64,000 nucleotides of DNA from Treponema sp. UBA4873 (GTDB taxonomy: Bacteria; Spirochaetota; Spirochaetia; Treponematales; Treponemataceae), in assembly GCA_002399405.1 (NCBI GenBank), contig DHDP01000010.1, positions 11,981-75,980 on the forward strand. Direction: 5' to 3'. The translations under genes were made by a program, and so were the position numbers. This document shows, piece after piece, positions 8,559-16,254 of the stretch. The notes under the pieces were generated by a model. It was not told the origin of the DNA, did not search any database, and saw nothing but the letters and a program-made list of their open reading frames with translations. The stretch's first letter is position 1. Every line of letters begins with the position of its first letter.

Positions 8559-9104
8559 TTATTTGAAGTAGCGGGCGAGGAGTCCTTTGAATCCGCGTCC
8601 GTGGCGTGCTTCATCCTTTGCCATCTCATGAACGCTGTCATGGATTGCATCATAGCCTAGTTCCTTGGCGCGTTTTGCGAGCTTGCTCTTGCCGTCGCAT
8701 GCACCGGACTCCGCCATTACGCGCATTTCGAGGTTTTTCTTCGTTGAGTTTGTAAGAACTTCGCCGAGCATTTCTGCAAAGCGGGAAGCGTGATCCGCCT
8801 CTTCGTAAGCGTAACGTTTGTAAGCTTCTGCTATTTCAGGATATCCTTCACGGTCGGCCTGGCGGGACATCGCAATATACATTCCGACTTCCGAACATTC
8901 TCCCATGAAGTTGTCTTTGAGCCCCTGGACGACTTCCGCGTCAAGTCCGTGAGCAATACCGACGACATGCTCCGTCACGAAATTCGTGTCGCTTTCCTTT
9001 ACTTCTTCGAATTTGTCTGAAGAAGCATGGCACTGCGGGCATTCCTCCGGCGGATTGTCTCCTGTAAACACATAACCACAAACTTTACATCTCCACTGTT
9101 TCAT
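8559..9104 (-). CDS. Reverse rubrerythrin (N-terminal rubredoxin domain)
   Basis: A 181-residue non-haem iron protein that reduces hydrogen peroxide in anaerobes. The domain order is reversed relative to classical rubrerythrin: a rubredoxin-type FeS4 site comes first (C6, C9, C22, C25; 'CKVCGY', 'CPQC'), followed by a ferritin-like di-iron four-helix domain with ligand motifs 'GECSEVGMY', 'EEADHASRF', 'MAESGACDG' and 'DEARHGRGF'. Family knowledge: reverse rubrerythrins are cytosolic peroxidases, often in PerR regulons. It lies upstream of the perR-like gene on the same strand with a 104-bp gap that holds the perR promoter, so the two are likely separate units under the same regulator. Confidence 0.92.
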   Translation of the reverse strand: MKQWRCKVCGYVFTGDNPPEECPQCHASSDKFEEVKESDTNFVTEHVVGIAHGLDAEVVQGLKDNFMGECSEVGMYIAMSRQADREGYPEIAEAYKRYAYEEADHASRFAEMLGEVLTNSTKKNLEMRVMAESGACDGKSKLAKRAKELGYDAIHDSVHEMAKDEARHGRGFKGLLARYFK

Positions 9105-9137
9105 ACGTGTACCTCTTTTAGTAACAGTATAGTAATA

Positions 9138-9176
9138 TCCGCTAAGCGGAATAATTAATATAAATATGTATTAATT
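9138..9176 (-). promoter_or_regulatory. Dyads upstream of rubrerythrin (candidate PerR operators)
   Basis: Two inverted repeats lie 34-72 bases upstream of the rubrerythrin start: TCCGCT (9138-9143) with AGCGGA (9145-9150), and AATTAATA (9153-9160) with TATTAATT (9169-9176). The second is AT-rich like PerR boxes but has an 8-base spacer. TACTAT/TATACT-like -10 candidates lie between these dyads and the gene. Operator function is inferred from position only. Confidence 0.35.
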
Positions 9177-9252
9177 ACAAATATGAATGTATACCAGATT
9201 ATCGTTTCTGTCAATGATTTTTTTGTTTTTTCTATTCAAAAAATGATTGTGA

Positions 9253-9261
9253 TGATATAAT
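9253..9261 (+). promoter_or_regulatory. uraA extended -10 promoter
   Basis: A consensus extended -10 (TGATATAAT, 9253-9261) sits 86 bases upstream of the uraA start. The -35 region is poor, which fits an extended -10 promoter. No attenuator hairpin with a U-run is visible in the short leader. Confidence 0.5.
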
Positions 9262-9346
9262 GGCAAAAATATACGAAAATGCTGTTTAAAATCAGGCTAT
9301 GTATATTTTTCCGTGCAGTTTCTTTATTTACATTACAGGAGTTTTC

Positions 9347-10669
9347 ATGGAACCTTCATCCAGGATATGGGGACCTCACGACAGGCCGCCGCTCGCGCAG
9401 TGGATTCCGCTCAGTTTCCAGCATGTGTTTGCTATGTTCGGTGCAACGATTCTTGTACCGCTTCTTACCGGTCTGAGTCCCTCTACCGCATTGTTCTCGG
9501 CCGGAAGCGGCACGCTGATTTATATCCTTATTACGGGAGCAAAAGTCCCTGCATTTCTCGGCTCGTCTTTCGCGTTTATTCCGGCCCTTATCGGGATAGG
9601 ACAGCAGTACGGCGTCGCGTATGCGATGGGCGGCGCAGTCTGTTCCGGTTTGTTCTACTGCCTGGTCGCATTCATCATCAAAATGTGCGGAAAAGACTGG
9701 ATCGATAAAGCGCTTCCGCCTGTCGTCATCGGTTCCGTCATCGTCGTCATCGGCATGAATCTTGCACCTACAGCCATAAAAGAAGCTATGTATATCGGTT
9801 CCACCGGCGCTCCGCAGGATTATTCCATCGTGTACCTGAGCATTGCGGCCGTAACGCTCGGCATTGCCATCGTTGCGACGATTTTCCTCAAGGGATTTTT
9901 CAACACGATTTCCATTCTTATCGGTCTCGTCGGCGGATATCTGTTTGCCCTTATCATGGGATTTTTCTTCCCCGCGTATCAAATCATCAATTTCGACATT
10001 GTGAAAGAGGCGAAGTGGTTCGGCCTTCCGTTCCTTCATGTTGACGCATCCGGCCGCTATTTCTGGCTCGCGCCGAAATTCAATCTGGTGGCGGCTCTCA
10101 CGTTCATCATCGTTTCGCTTGCGACAATCTGCGAGCACCTCGGCGATACGCTTACGACGTCGCGCGTCGTCGGTCAGGACTTCCTCAAGGATCCCGGACT
10201 TCACCGCACGCTTACCGGTGACGGCCTTGCAACCGCATGGGCCGCAATCTGGGGAGGCCCTCCGAACACGACATACGGTGAGAACATCGGCGTTATGGCG
10301 ATTACGAAAGTGTACAGCGTCTGGGTTATCGGCGGTGCGGCCGTAATCGCCGTGCTGCTGTCGTTCTGCCAGAAAGTTGGTGCGTTTATTCAGACTATTC
10401 CCGGCCCGGTGCTGGGCGGTATTTCAATGCTTCTGTACGGACTTATCGCGTCGAGCGGTCTCCGTACGCTCGTTGAGGAAGGCGTCGATTACCAGGATAA
10501 GCGGAATCTTACGATTTCATCAGTCATCATGGTCATAGGAATAGGCGGCGGCATTCTTCAGTTCTCGATAGGAAAAGAGTTCTCCTTCAGTCTCGGGGGC
10601 GTAGCGCTTGCAACAATAGTCGGAATTTTTCTGAATCTGATTATTCCGAAATCAGTGGACAAAAAATAA
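9347..10669 (+). CDS. uraA: Uracil/xanthine permease (NCS2 family)
   Basis: Inner-membrane nucleobase:cation symporter of 440 residues with about 14 hydrophobic segments. Family hallmarks are visible: 'GAKVPAFLGSSFAFIPALIG' near residue 65, 'ATICEHLGDTLTTSRVVGQ' with the conserved Glu, and 'GPPNTTYGENIGVMAITKVY' with the second substrate-contacting Glu. These match UraA-type uracil permeases best; other pyrimidines or xanthine cannot be excluded. The ATG at 9347 follows a CAGGAG ribosome-binding site by six bases; longer in-frame codons from 9299 lack one. dapB starts one base after its stop, so both are co-transcribed although functionally unrelated. Confidence 0.9.
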   Translation: MEPSSRIWGPHDRPPLAQWIPLSFQHVFAMFGATILVPLLTGLSPSTALFSAGSGTLIYILITGAKVPAFLGSSFAFIPALIGIGQQYGVAYAMGGAVCSGLFYCLVAFIIKMCGKDWIDKALPPVVIGSVIVVIGMNLAPTAIKEAMYIGSTGAPQDYSIVYLSIAAVTLGIAIVATIFLKGFFNTISILIGLVGGYLFALIMGFFFPAYQIINFDIVKEAKWFGLPFLHVDASGRYFWLAPKFNLVAALTFIIVSLATICEHLGDTLTTSRVVGQDFLKDPGLHRTLTGDGLATAWAAIWGGPPNTTYGENIGVMAITKVYSVWVIGGAAVIAVLLSFCQKVGAFIQTIPGPVLGGISMLLYGLIASSGLRTLVEEGVDYQDKRNLTISSVIMVIGIGGGILQFSIGKEFSFSLGGVALATIVGIFLNLIIPKSVDKK

Positions 10670-10670
10670 T

Positions 10671-11450
10671 ATGAAAATCGCAATTATCGGTTACGGCAAA
10701 ATGGGACACATGATAAAATCCGCTGCTGAAAAACTCGGCCACGAAGTCGCAGTGACTGCGGACGTCTCGTCTCCCGACGCCGACGTAAAAATCGCTCCGG
10801 GAGACGGAGAAGCCGTCGCACGCGCCGTGAAGTCCTCCGGGGCGGAAGGCGTCATCGAATTCAGTCATCCGTCGGCCGTTATGGGAAACATCATGGCGCT
10901 GCTGCCGCTCGGCCTGCCGCTTGTCGTCGGTACGACGGGCTGGAGCGACAGGGAAAAGGAAGTCGCCGATTTTGCCGCGTCGTGCGGCGGAACTGTCATG
11001 CATTCGTCGAATTTTTCAATCGGCGTTAATATGTTCTATAAAATAGTGGAAGAAGCGGTGAAACTCATGGAGCCGTACAGCGAATACGATACTGCGGTGT
11101 GGGAAATGCATCACAATCAGAAGGCCGACAGCCCGTCGGGAACGGCGCTTGAAATTGCGCGCCGCATTATGGCCTGCAATCCGGCGAAGACGGAAATGGT
11201 GACCGACGCGTTCCATGAAAAGCCGATGCCGAATCAGCTGCATGTTTCAAGCACGCGGTGCGGCTCTGTTCCCGGTACGCATACTGTCTTTTTCGACAGC
11301 CCTGCCGACACTATCGAGATTACGCACCGTGCGCGGAGCAGGGAAGGATTCGCTTTCGGAGCAGTCCGCGCGCTTGACCGCCTTTCGGCGGCGCTTAAAA
11401 CGGGCAGGCTGCAGAAAGGCAGTCTGTACGGAATGGACGATTTGTTTTAA
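10671..11450 (+). CDS. dapB: 4-hydroxy-tetrahydrodipicolinate reductase
   Basis: Cytosolic NAD(P)H-dependent enzyme of the lysine/diaminopimelate pathway, 259 residues. The nucleotide-binding loop 'GYGKMG' is at residues 7-12. The catalytic segment 'EMHHNQKADSPSGTA' begins at residue 145, supplying the proton donor His (147/148) and Lys 151. 'VVGTTGWS' and 'GFAFGAVRA' are also family-typical. It begins one base after uraA with no strong Shine-Dalgarno sequence, so translation is probably coupled. It supplies tetrahydrodipicolinate for peptidoglycan and lysine. No other dap genes are nearby. It converges with the yhhN-like gene, three bases away. Confidence 0.93.
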   Translation: MKIAIIGYGKMGHMIKSAAEKLGHEVAVTADVSSPDADVKIAPGDGEAVARAVKSSGAEGVIEFSHPSAVMGNIMALLPLGLPLVVGTTGWSDREKEVADFAASCGGTVMHSSNFSIGVNMFYKIVEEAVKLMEPYSEYDTAVWEMHHNQKADSPSGTALEIARRIMACNPAKTEMVTDAFHEKPMPNQLHVSSTRCGSVPGTHTVFFDSPADTIEITHRARSREGFAFGAVRALDRLSAALKTGRLQKGSLYGMDDLF

Positions 11451-11453
11451 AAT

Positions 11454-12122
11454 TTACTGCTGACGCTGCGGAAGTACGACGGCAGCGGTAAGCAGCGTCT
11501 GGGCCGCGATATAGGTCGCCATGATGAGAAAATGCGACAGCGGGAACTTCTTTTTCATGACCGAATATCCGATCATGCTGTCCGAGGCGAGGAAGAGCAG
11601 CGCCCCCGCAAGATACAGTGCTGCAGCAGGCTTTTGTGCGTGTACCGCTGCAATTCCCGTAAAAACGAGCGCGCTGAGAACTGCGCCGTATATTACGGTT
11701 CCCGCGCCCATCGCACCCCGCGGCTTCCCCAGTATGAAGTATGCCGCCGCGGGAAGAACGGCGATGCAGACCGTACCGGCGGCCGTTTCGAAGAGCGGGA
11801 CCGAACCGAATGCGCTGCCGTACTGCGCAATCCAGAACAGATGGCCCGCAAGGAAGCAGAGCAGACCTGCGATAAAATGCTTTTCACCGGGGGAAAGCAG
11901 AAAAATATCGCCTGCGGTACCGAATGCAAGAGCCACGACCGTGAGAGCGAGCGTATACTGTGCGCCCGGAAGATGCGGGATGAGGGCCGCTGATGCTGCC
12001 AGCGCAAGCAGCGGCATCAGCAGCGGCTTTGTGACGGCACAGAGGATCCTGTTTTCCGCGATGCATCCGGCAAGATGAATAATACTTACAACAATAAAAA
12101 TACAGGCAGAGACGTAAACCAT
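11454..12122 (-). CDS. YhhN/TMEM86-family membrane protein (lysoplasmalogenase-like)
   Basis: A 222-residue integral membrane protein with about 7-8 hydrophobic segments. Conserved YhhN features are present: 'TKPLLMPLLAL' near residue 31, 'ALAFGTAGDIFLL' near residue 67 and 'FIAGLLCFLAGHLFWI' near residue 85, supplying the conserved Asp and His proposed as catalytic. Characterised members hydrolyse the vinyl-ether bond of lysoplasmalogens. Plasmalogens occur in anaerobic bacteria, so the activity is plausible here, but family membership alone does not prove it. A CGGAGGA ribosome-binding site precedes the ATG. The gene stands alone on the minus strand. Confidence 0.8.
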   Translation of the reverse strand: MVYVSACIFIVVSIIHLAGCIAENRILCAVTKPLLMPLLALAASAALIPHLPGAQYTLALTVVALAFGTAGDIFLLSPGEKHFIAGLLCFLAGHLFWIAQYGSAFGSVPLFETAAGTVCIAVLPAAAYFILGKPRGAMGAGTVIYGAVLSALVFTGIAAVHAQKPAAALYLAGALLFLASDSMIGYSVMKKKFPLSHFLIMATYIAAQTLLTAAVVLPQRQQ

Positions 12123-12229
12123 ATATCCTCCGTGGGTAAATCTGCTGTCTGATATTTTAGCATATTTTTCAGGATTTTAAATACATGCTATAAAGTATAA
12201 AAATAGTTACTTTTCCGTGTTTCATTATA

Positions 12230-12258
12230 TTGAATAAAAACGTATATTATTCTAAAAT
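12230..12258 (+). promoter_or_regulatory. Promoter of the oadGAB operon
   Basis: TTGAAT (12230-12235) and TAAAAT (12253-12258) are separated by 17 bases, a plausible sigma-70 promoter. The predicted leader to the oadG start is about 84 bases and contains the hairpin described separately. Confidence 0.5.
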
Positions 12259-12287
12259 AGGAGTAATCGGCATTTTTTAAATCAGTA

Positions 12288-12322
12288 GTCCGGACGGGCT
12301 TCCATCAAAGCTCCCCGCGGAC
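12288..12322 (+). other. Leader hairpin of the oadGAB operon
   Basis: In the predicted 5' leader GTCCG (12288-12292) pairs with CGGAC (12318-12322), CGGG (12295-12298) with CCCG (12314-12317), and CTT with AAG near the tip. A second GGAC at 12328-12331 could compete for the 5' arm. There is no U-run, so it is not a terminator. It may stabilise the mRNA or affect access to the GGAGGAAAT ribosome-binding site; no known riboswitch class is recognised. Confidence 0.35.
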
Positions 12323-12348
12323 ACAACGGACATTCCCATGGAGGAAAT

Positions 12349-12603
12349 ATGACAATATCTGAGATGCTTCAGCAGAGTGGTATTCTTACTCTGCTCGGTA
12401 TGGGTGTTGTGTTCTCTTTCCTGGTCATTATGATTGCGTGCATGCATCTGCTTCACACAGCTGTTCACGCATTCAAACTTGATACAGATTCAAAGAAAGA
12501 AGCAACAGTTAAATCTGCTCCTGCTGCTGCAGTTTTCGCTGCTCCGTCGCAGGATGATGCAGCGGTCGCTGCTATCGCTGCTGCTGTTCACGAAAAACGA
12601 TAA
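12349..12603 (+). CDS. oadG: Oxaloacetate decarboxylase gamma subunit (Na+ pump)
   Basis: Small 84-residue membrane anchor of the sodium-pumping decarboxylase. One membrane helix ('GILTLLGMGVVFSFLVIMIA') at residues 11-30 is followed by a short cytosolic tail rich in Ala, as in OadG proteins that dock the alpha subunit onto the beta subunit. The zinc-binding His-rich end of some OadG proteins is not evident. It is the first gene of the operon, with a strong GGAGGAAAT ribosome-binding site, and is 15 bases upstream of oadA. Identification rests on size, topology and context. Confidence 0.82.
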   Translation: MTISEMLQQSGILTLLGMGVVFSFLVIMIACMHLLHTAVHAFKLDTDSKKEATVKSAPAAAVFAAPSQDDAAVAAIAAAVHEKR

Positions 12604-12618
12604 TCAGGAGAAAATACT

Positions 12619-14676
12619 ATGTCTAAGAAAGTCCAACTTACAGAACTTGTTCTGCGCGATGCGCATCAGTCGCTTCACGCAACCCGCATGACGACGGCGG
12701 ATATGCTTCCTGCCTGCCCGATGCTTGATAAAATCGGTTATTATGCTGTTGAAGGATGGGGCGGTGCCACATACGATTCATGCATCCGCTTCCTCAATGA
12801 AGATCCGTGGGACAGGCTCCGCAAGCTTCACGCCGCAATGCCCAATACAAAAATCATGATGCTTCTCCGCGGACAGAACCTGCTCGGCTACCGTCACTAT
12901 GCCGACGACGTCGTCGACAAGTTCGTAGAGACCGCCGGAAAGAACGGCATCGGCATTTTCCGCATTTTCGATGCCTGCAACGATCCGCGCAACCTTGAGC
13001 GCGCGACGAAAGCCGCAAAGAAAACAGGCAAAGAAGTTCAGATGGCTATTTCCTACGCCACGACGCCGTACCACACAAAGGAAGTGTACGCCGACCTTGC
13101 AAAAACTTACGCGGAATTCGGCGCAGATTCAATCTGCATCAAGGATATGTCCGGCCTTCTTAAACCGTTTGAAGCGTATGACCTCATAAAGGCGATAAAA
13201 GCGAAAGTAGACATTCCCGTCGAAGTTCACTCGCATGCAACGACAGGTTTAAGCGTTGCCACGCTGCTCAAGGCTGCCGAAGCCGGAGCCGACGTTCTCG
13301 ATACGGCGATTTCATCAATGTCCATGGGTACGTCCCACAGCCCGACGGAAACAGTCGTCGAGATGCTCAAAGGCACCGAATATGACACGGGTCTCGACAC
13401 GAAAGCCCTGCTCGAGATAGCAGCATACTTCCGCGAAGTCCGTACGCACTATGCTTCCCTTGAATCGAAGTTCCTCGGTGCGGATACCCGTATTCTCGTT
13501 TCCCAGGTTCCGGGCGGAATGCTTTCGAATCTTGAGTCTCAGCTCAAAGAGCAGGGCGCGTCGAATAAGATGGACGAAGTCCTTAAGGAAATCCCGATTG
13601 TCCAGAAGGATGTCGGATATGTTCCGCTCGTCACACCGACAAGCCAGATAGTCGGCACTCAGGCTGTGTTCAACGTCCTGTTCGGACGCTATGCGCGTCT
13701 TACACAGGAATTCCGCGATCTTCTCGTCGGAAAATACGGCGCCACACCTGCACCCTGCAACCCCGAGGTTCAGAAAGAAGCGCTTAAACAGAACAACATG
13801 GACGCAGTCGTCACATGCCGTCCGGCTGACCTGATTGCCAACGAATGGGACAAATGCGTCGAGGATGCGAAGAAGGCCGGCGGAAACGGCAGCGACGAGG
13901 ATGTCCTTACGTATGCTATGTTCCCGAAAGTCGCGGAGAAATTCTTTAAGGAACGCGCAAAAGGACCGATCGATGCAAAGACTGCATTCGGTGCAAAACC
14001 GGAAGCAGCGCCGAGCGCTCCGAAAGCCGGTTCATATACTGTTACAGTCAACGGCACGCCGTACGCCGTCACAACGACGGCTGGCAGCGACAATATCGTC
14101 GTCAACGGCACGTCATACGATGTTGCATTCGGTGAAGCTTCCGCAGCGTCCGCCGGTGCTGCTCCTGTCGTTACAGGCGGCACCGAAATCAAGGCACCCG
14201 TAGCAGGTACGCTTCTCCGTCTTGTTGCCCAGAACGGTGCACAGGTAAAGAAAGGCGACACTGTCATCATGATTGAGTCCATGAAAATGGAACTTGAGAT
14301 TAAGGCTCCTGCGGACGGAAAAATTACGTTCGTCGCACAGCCCGGCAGTCAGATTACCGCAGGTCAGGTCCTTGCAAGCCTCGGAGGCACGGTCGTCATG
14401 CCGGCTGCTCCGAAACCCGCTGCTGCGCCGAAAGCCGCTCCCGCAGCAGCTTCGGCTCCGACCGGCGGAAAGCCTGTCAACGCGCCTGTTGCGGGCACAC
14501 TGCTCCGCTATGCTGCAAACGAAGGCGACACAGTTAAAGCCGATACGACAATCATCATGATTGAATCCATGAAGATGGAACTTGAAATCAAAGCCGGCAC
14601 GGCGGGAAAAGTGCATTTCCTTGCACAGCCCGGCACGCAGATTACATCAGGTCAGCCGCTTGCTGAGATTAAATAA
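12619..14676 (+). CDS. oadA: Oxaloacetate decarboxylase alpha subunit with two biotinyl domains
   Basis: Cytosolic carboxyltransferase that moves CO2 from oxaloacetate (or a related 2-oxoacid) to biotin, 685 residues. Residues 1 to about 450 are the TIM-barrel carboxyltransferase ('LRDAHQSLHATRM', 'GWGGATYDSCIRFLNEDPW', 'FRIFDACND', 'VEVHSHATTG') with metal-binding Asp and His residues. A linker rich in Ala/Pro follows. The end carries two tandem biotinyl domains, each with an 'ESMKME' motif; the biotin-accepting lysines are K556 and K652, 96 residues apart. A single domain is usual. The protein works with the OadB channel, encoded downstream. Substrate could also be another 2-oxoacid or the protein could serve as a pyruvate carboxylase B subunit, but the Na+-pump genes on both sides argue for OadA. 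Confidence 0.93.
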   Translation: MSKKVQLTELVLRDAHQSLHATRMTTADMLPACPMLDKIGYYAVEGWGGATYDSCIRFLNEDPWDRLRKLHAAMPNTKIMMLLRGQNLLGYRHYADDVVDKFVETAGKNGIGIFRIFDACNDPRNLERATKAAKKTGKEVQMAISYATTPYHTKEVYADLAKTYAEFGADSICIKDMSGLLKPFEAYDLIKAIKAKVDIPVEVHSHATTGLSVATLLKAAEAGADVLDTAISSMSMGTSHSPTETVVEMLKGTEYDTGLDTKALLEIAAYFREVRTHYASLESKFLGADTRILVSQVPGGMLSNLESQLKEQGASNKMDEVLKEIPIVQKDVGYVPLVTPTSQIVGTQAVFNVLFGRYARLTQEFRDLLVGKYGATPAPCNPEVQKEALKQNNMDAVVTCRPADLIANEWDKCVEDAKKAGGNGSDEDVLTYAMFPKVAEKFFKERAKGPIDAKTAFGAKPEAAPSAPKAGSYTVTVNGTPYAVTTTAGSDNIVVNGTSYDVAFGEASAASAGAAPVVTGGTEIKAPVAGTLLRLVAQNGAQVKKGDTVIMIESMKMELEIKAPADGKITFVAQPGSQITAGQVLASLGGTVVMPAAPKPAAAPKAAPAAASAPTGGKPVNAPVAGTLLRYAANEGDTVKADTTIIMIESMKMELEIKAGTAGKVHFLAQPGTQITSGQPLAEIK

Positions 14677-14686
14677 GGTAAGGTCT

Positions 14687-16117
14687 ATGAACACAACGAA
14701 AACGAACGTAAAGAACATATTCATCACGCTGTTTGTCCTTCTCGGCATTGCAATGGTGTTCTCAGTCGGAAAAAGCACGATTTTTGCTCAGAGCGAATAT
14801 GAGGAGCAGGCGTCGTTCCGTACAATCAGTACTGCCAAAATCAAGGGATCTGAAGGAATCAAGAATATCGATGTTCCGACATTTCTTACGAACATGTGGC
14901 AGAATACCGGCATTTACAAGATGATTCACACGGAGACTGCGGAAGAAAAGGCCGCAGCTCAGGCGGAAGCGGCTCAGGAAGCTGCGAAAGCCTCAAACGA
15001 TCCGTTTGCAGGCGTATCATCGCCCGCATGGTACAGTCTCATAATGATCGCCGTAGGTTTCCTTATCGTGTATCTGGGGGCAGCGAAGGATTTTGAACCG
15101 CTCCTGCTTATCCCTATAGGATTCGGCACGATATTCGTGAACATTCTCGGAGCAGGCATGGGCGACGCGCCGAACGGCATGCTCCACATTATTTACAAAG
15201 CCGGCGTCGGAAACGAATTCTTCCCGATGCTGATTTTCATGGGAATAGGCGCCATGACTGATTTCGGTCCGCTCATTGCAAATCCGAAAACGGCTCTGCT
15301 CGGCGGCGCGGCCCAGCTCGGCGTCTTCGCGACAATGTTCGGAGTTGCCCTGTTCAACCTTATTCCGGGCATCGACTATAATATGAAGCAGGCCTGCGCC
15401 ATCGCCATCATCGGCGGTGCGGACGGCCCGACGACAATCTACGTTGCGGGAAAACTTGCACCTGAGATGCTGGCCGTCGTCGCCGTTGCGGCATATTCGT
15501 ATATGGCTCTCGTTCCGCTCATTCAGCCGCCGATTATGAAGGCGCTTACAACGAAGAAAGAGCGCCTTATCACCATGCCTCAGGTACGCCCCGTTTCAAA
15601 GACGGAAAAAATACTGTTCCCGATTATGCTTCTCATCCTTACGATTCTGCTTCTTCCGCCGGCAGCTCCGCTTATCGGCATGCTCGCGTTCGGCAACTTT
15701 ATTCAGGAAGTCGGCTGCGTGGACCGTCTGTCGAAGACGCTGCAGAACGAGATGATGAACATCGTTTCGATTCTGCTTTCTCTCGGAGTCGGCTCTCAGA
15801 TGACGCCTGAGAAAATCATCAACCCGAACTCTCTCGGAATTATCGCGCTCGGTCTTCTGGCGTTCATCATCGCGACGGCCGGCGGTGTCCTCATGGCGAA
15901 ACTCATGAATATCTTCCTGCCGAAGAACCAGAAAATCAACCCGCTTATCGGTTCCGCCGGTGTTTCCGCCGTTCCGATGGCGGCGCGTGTTTCGAACAAG
16001 GTCGGTATGGAATACGACCCGTCCAACTTCCTGCTTATGAACGCGATGGGCCCGAACGTGGCCGGCGTCATCGGTACGGCAATCGCAGCCGGTGTCTTTA
16101 TTGCAACGTATGCTTAA
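14687..16117 (+). CDS. oadB: Oxaloacetate decarboxylase beta subunit (Na+-translocating)
   Basis: Integral membrane subunit of 476 residues that decarboxylates carboxybiotin and exports Na+. The core from about residue 110 onward matches OadB/GcdB/MmdB: 'GGADGPTTIYVAGKLAP', 'IGSAGVSAVPMAARVSNKVG' and the terminal 'LLMNAMGPNVAGVIGTAIAAG'. The N-terminus is unusual in length: a membrane segment at residues 10-32 followed by about 80 mostly hydrophilic residues before the core. The start at 14687 was chosen because it directly follows the oadA stop with a TAAGGTAAGG ribosome-binding site; earlier in-frame codons lie inside oadA. With oadG and oadA it forms a complete Na+ pump conserving the energy of decarboxylation. 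Confidence 0.92.
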   Translation: MNTTKTNVKNIFITLFVLLGIAMVFSVGKSTIFAQSEYEEQASFRTISTAKIKGSEGIKNIDVPTFLTNMWQNTGIYKMIHTETAEEKAAAQAEAAQEAAKASNDPFAGVSSPAWYSLIMIAVGFLIVYLGAAKDFEPLLLIPIGFGTIFVNILGAGMGDAPNGMLHIIYKAGVGNEFFPMLIFMGIGAMTDFGPLIANPKTALLGGAAQLGVFATMFGVALFNLIPGIDYNMKQACAIAIIGGADGPTTIYVAGKLAPEMLAVVAVAAYSYMALVPLIQPPIMKALTTKKERLITMPQVRPVSKTEKILFPIMLLILTILLLPPAAPLIGMLAFGNFIQEVGCVDRLSKTLQNEMMNIVSILLSLGVGSQMTPEKIINPNSLGIIALGLLAFIIATAGGVLMAKLMNIFLPKNQKINPLIGSAGVSAVPMAARVSNKVGMEYDPSNFLLMNAMGPNVAGVIGTAIAAGVFIATYA

Positions 16118-16135
16118 ACTGAAGTGACGGAGGCT

Positions 16136-16171
16136 GTCCGAAAGCAATGAATCGGACGGCGTCCTGCCGTC
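16136..16171 (+). other. Alternative hairpins after oadB
   Basis: GTCCGA (16136-16141) pairs with TCGGAC (16152-16157), and the overlapping GACGGC (16155-16160) pairs with GCCGTC (16166-16171); the two stems exclude each other. No U-run follows. They may protect the 3' end of the oad mRNA ahead of the terminator. Confidence 0.35.
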
Positions 16172-16198
16172 AAAGAAGTCAGGCAGATAAAAATTAAC

Positions 16199-16245
16199 AA
16201 AAAAGAGCTGTTCCGCAGGGTAACTTTCGGGGCGGCTCTTTTTTC
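16199..16245. terminator. Bidirectional terminator between oadB and sbcC
   Basis: AAAAAAGAGC at the left pairs with GCTCTTTTTT at the right, with G-U-rich pairing continuing into the stem. A-run and T-run flank the stem, so it can end transcription of both convergent units. Confidence 0.75.
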
Positions 16246-16254
16246 GTTTTCCGC

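Noticed and set aside
12244..12348. A known riboswitch ahead of the oad operon
   Set aside because: Only a simple hairpin is visible; no conserved core of a known riboswitch class could be recognised.
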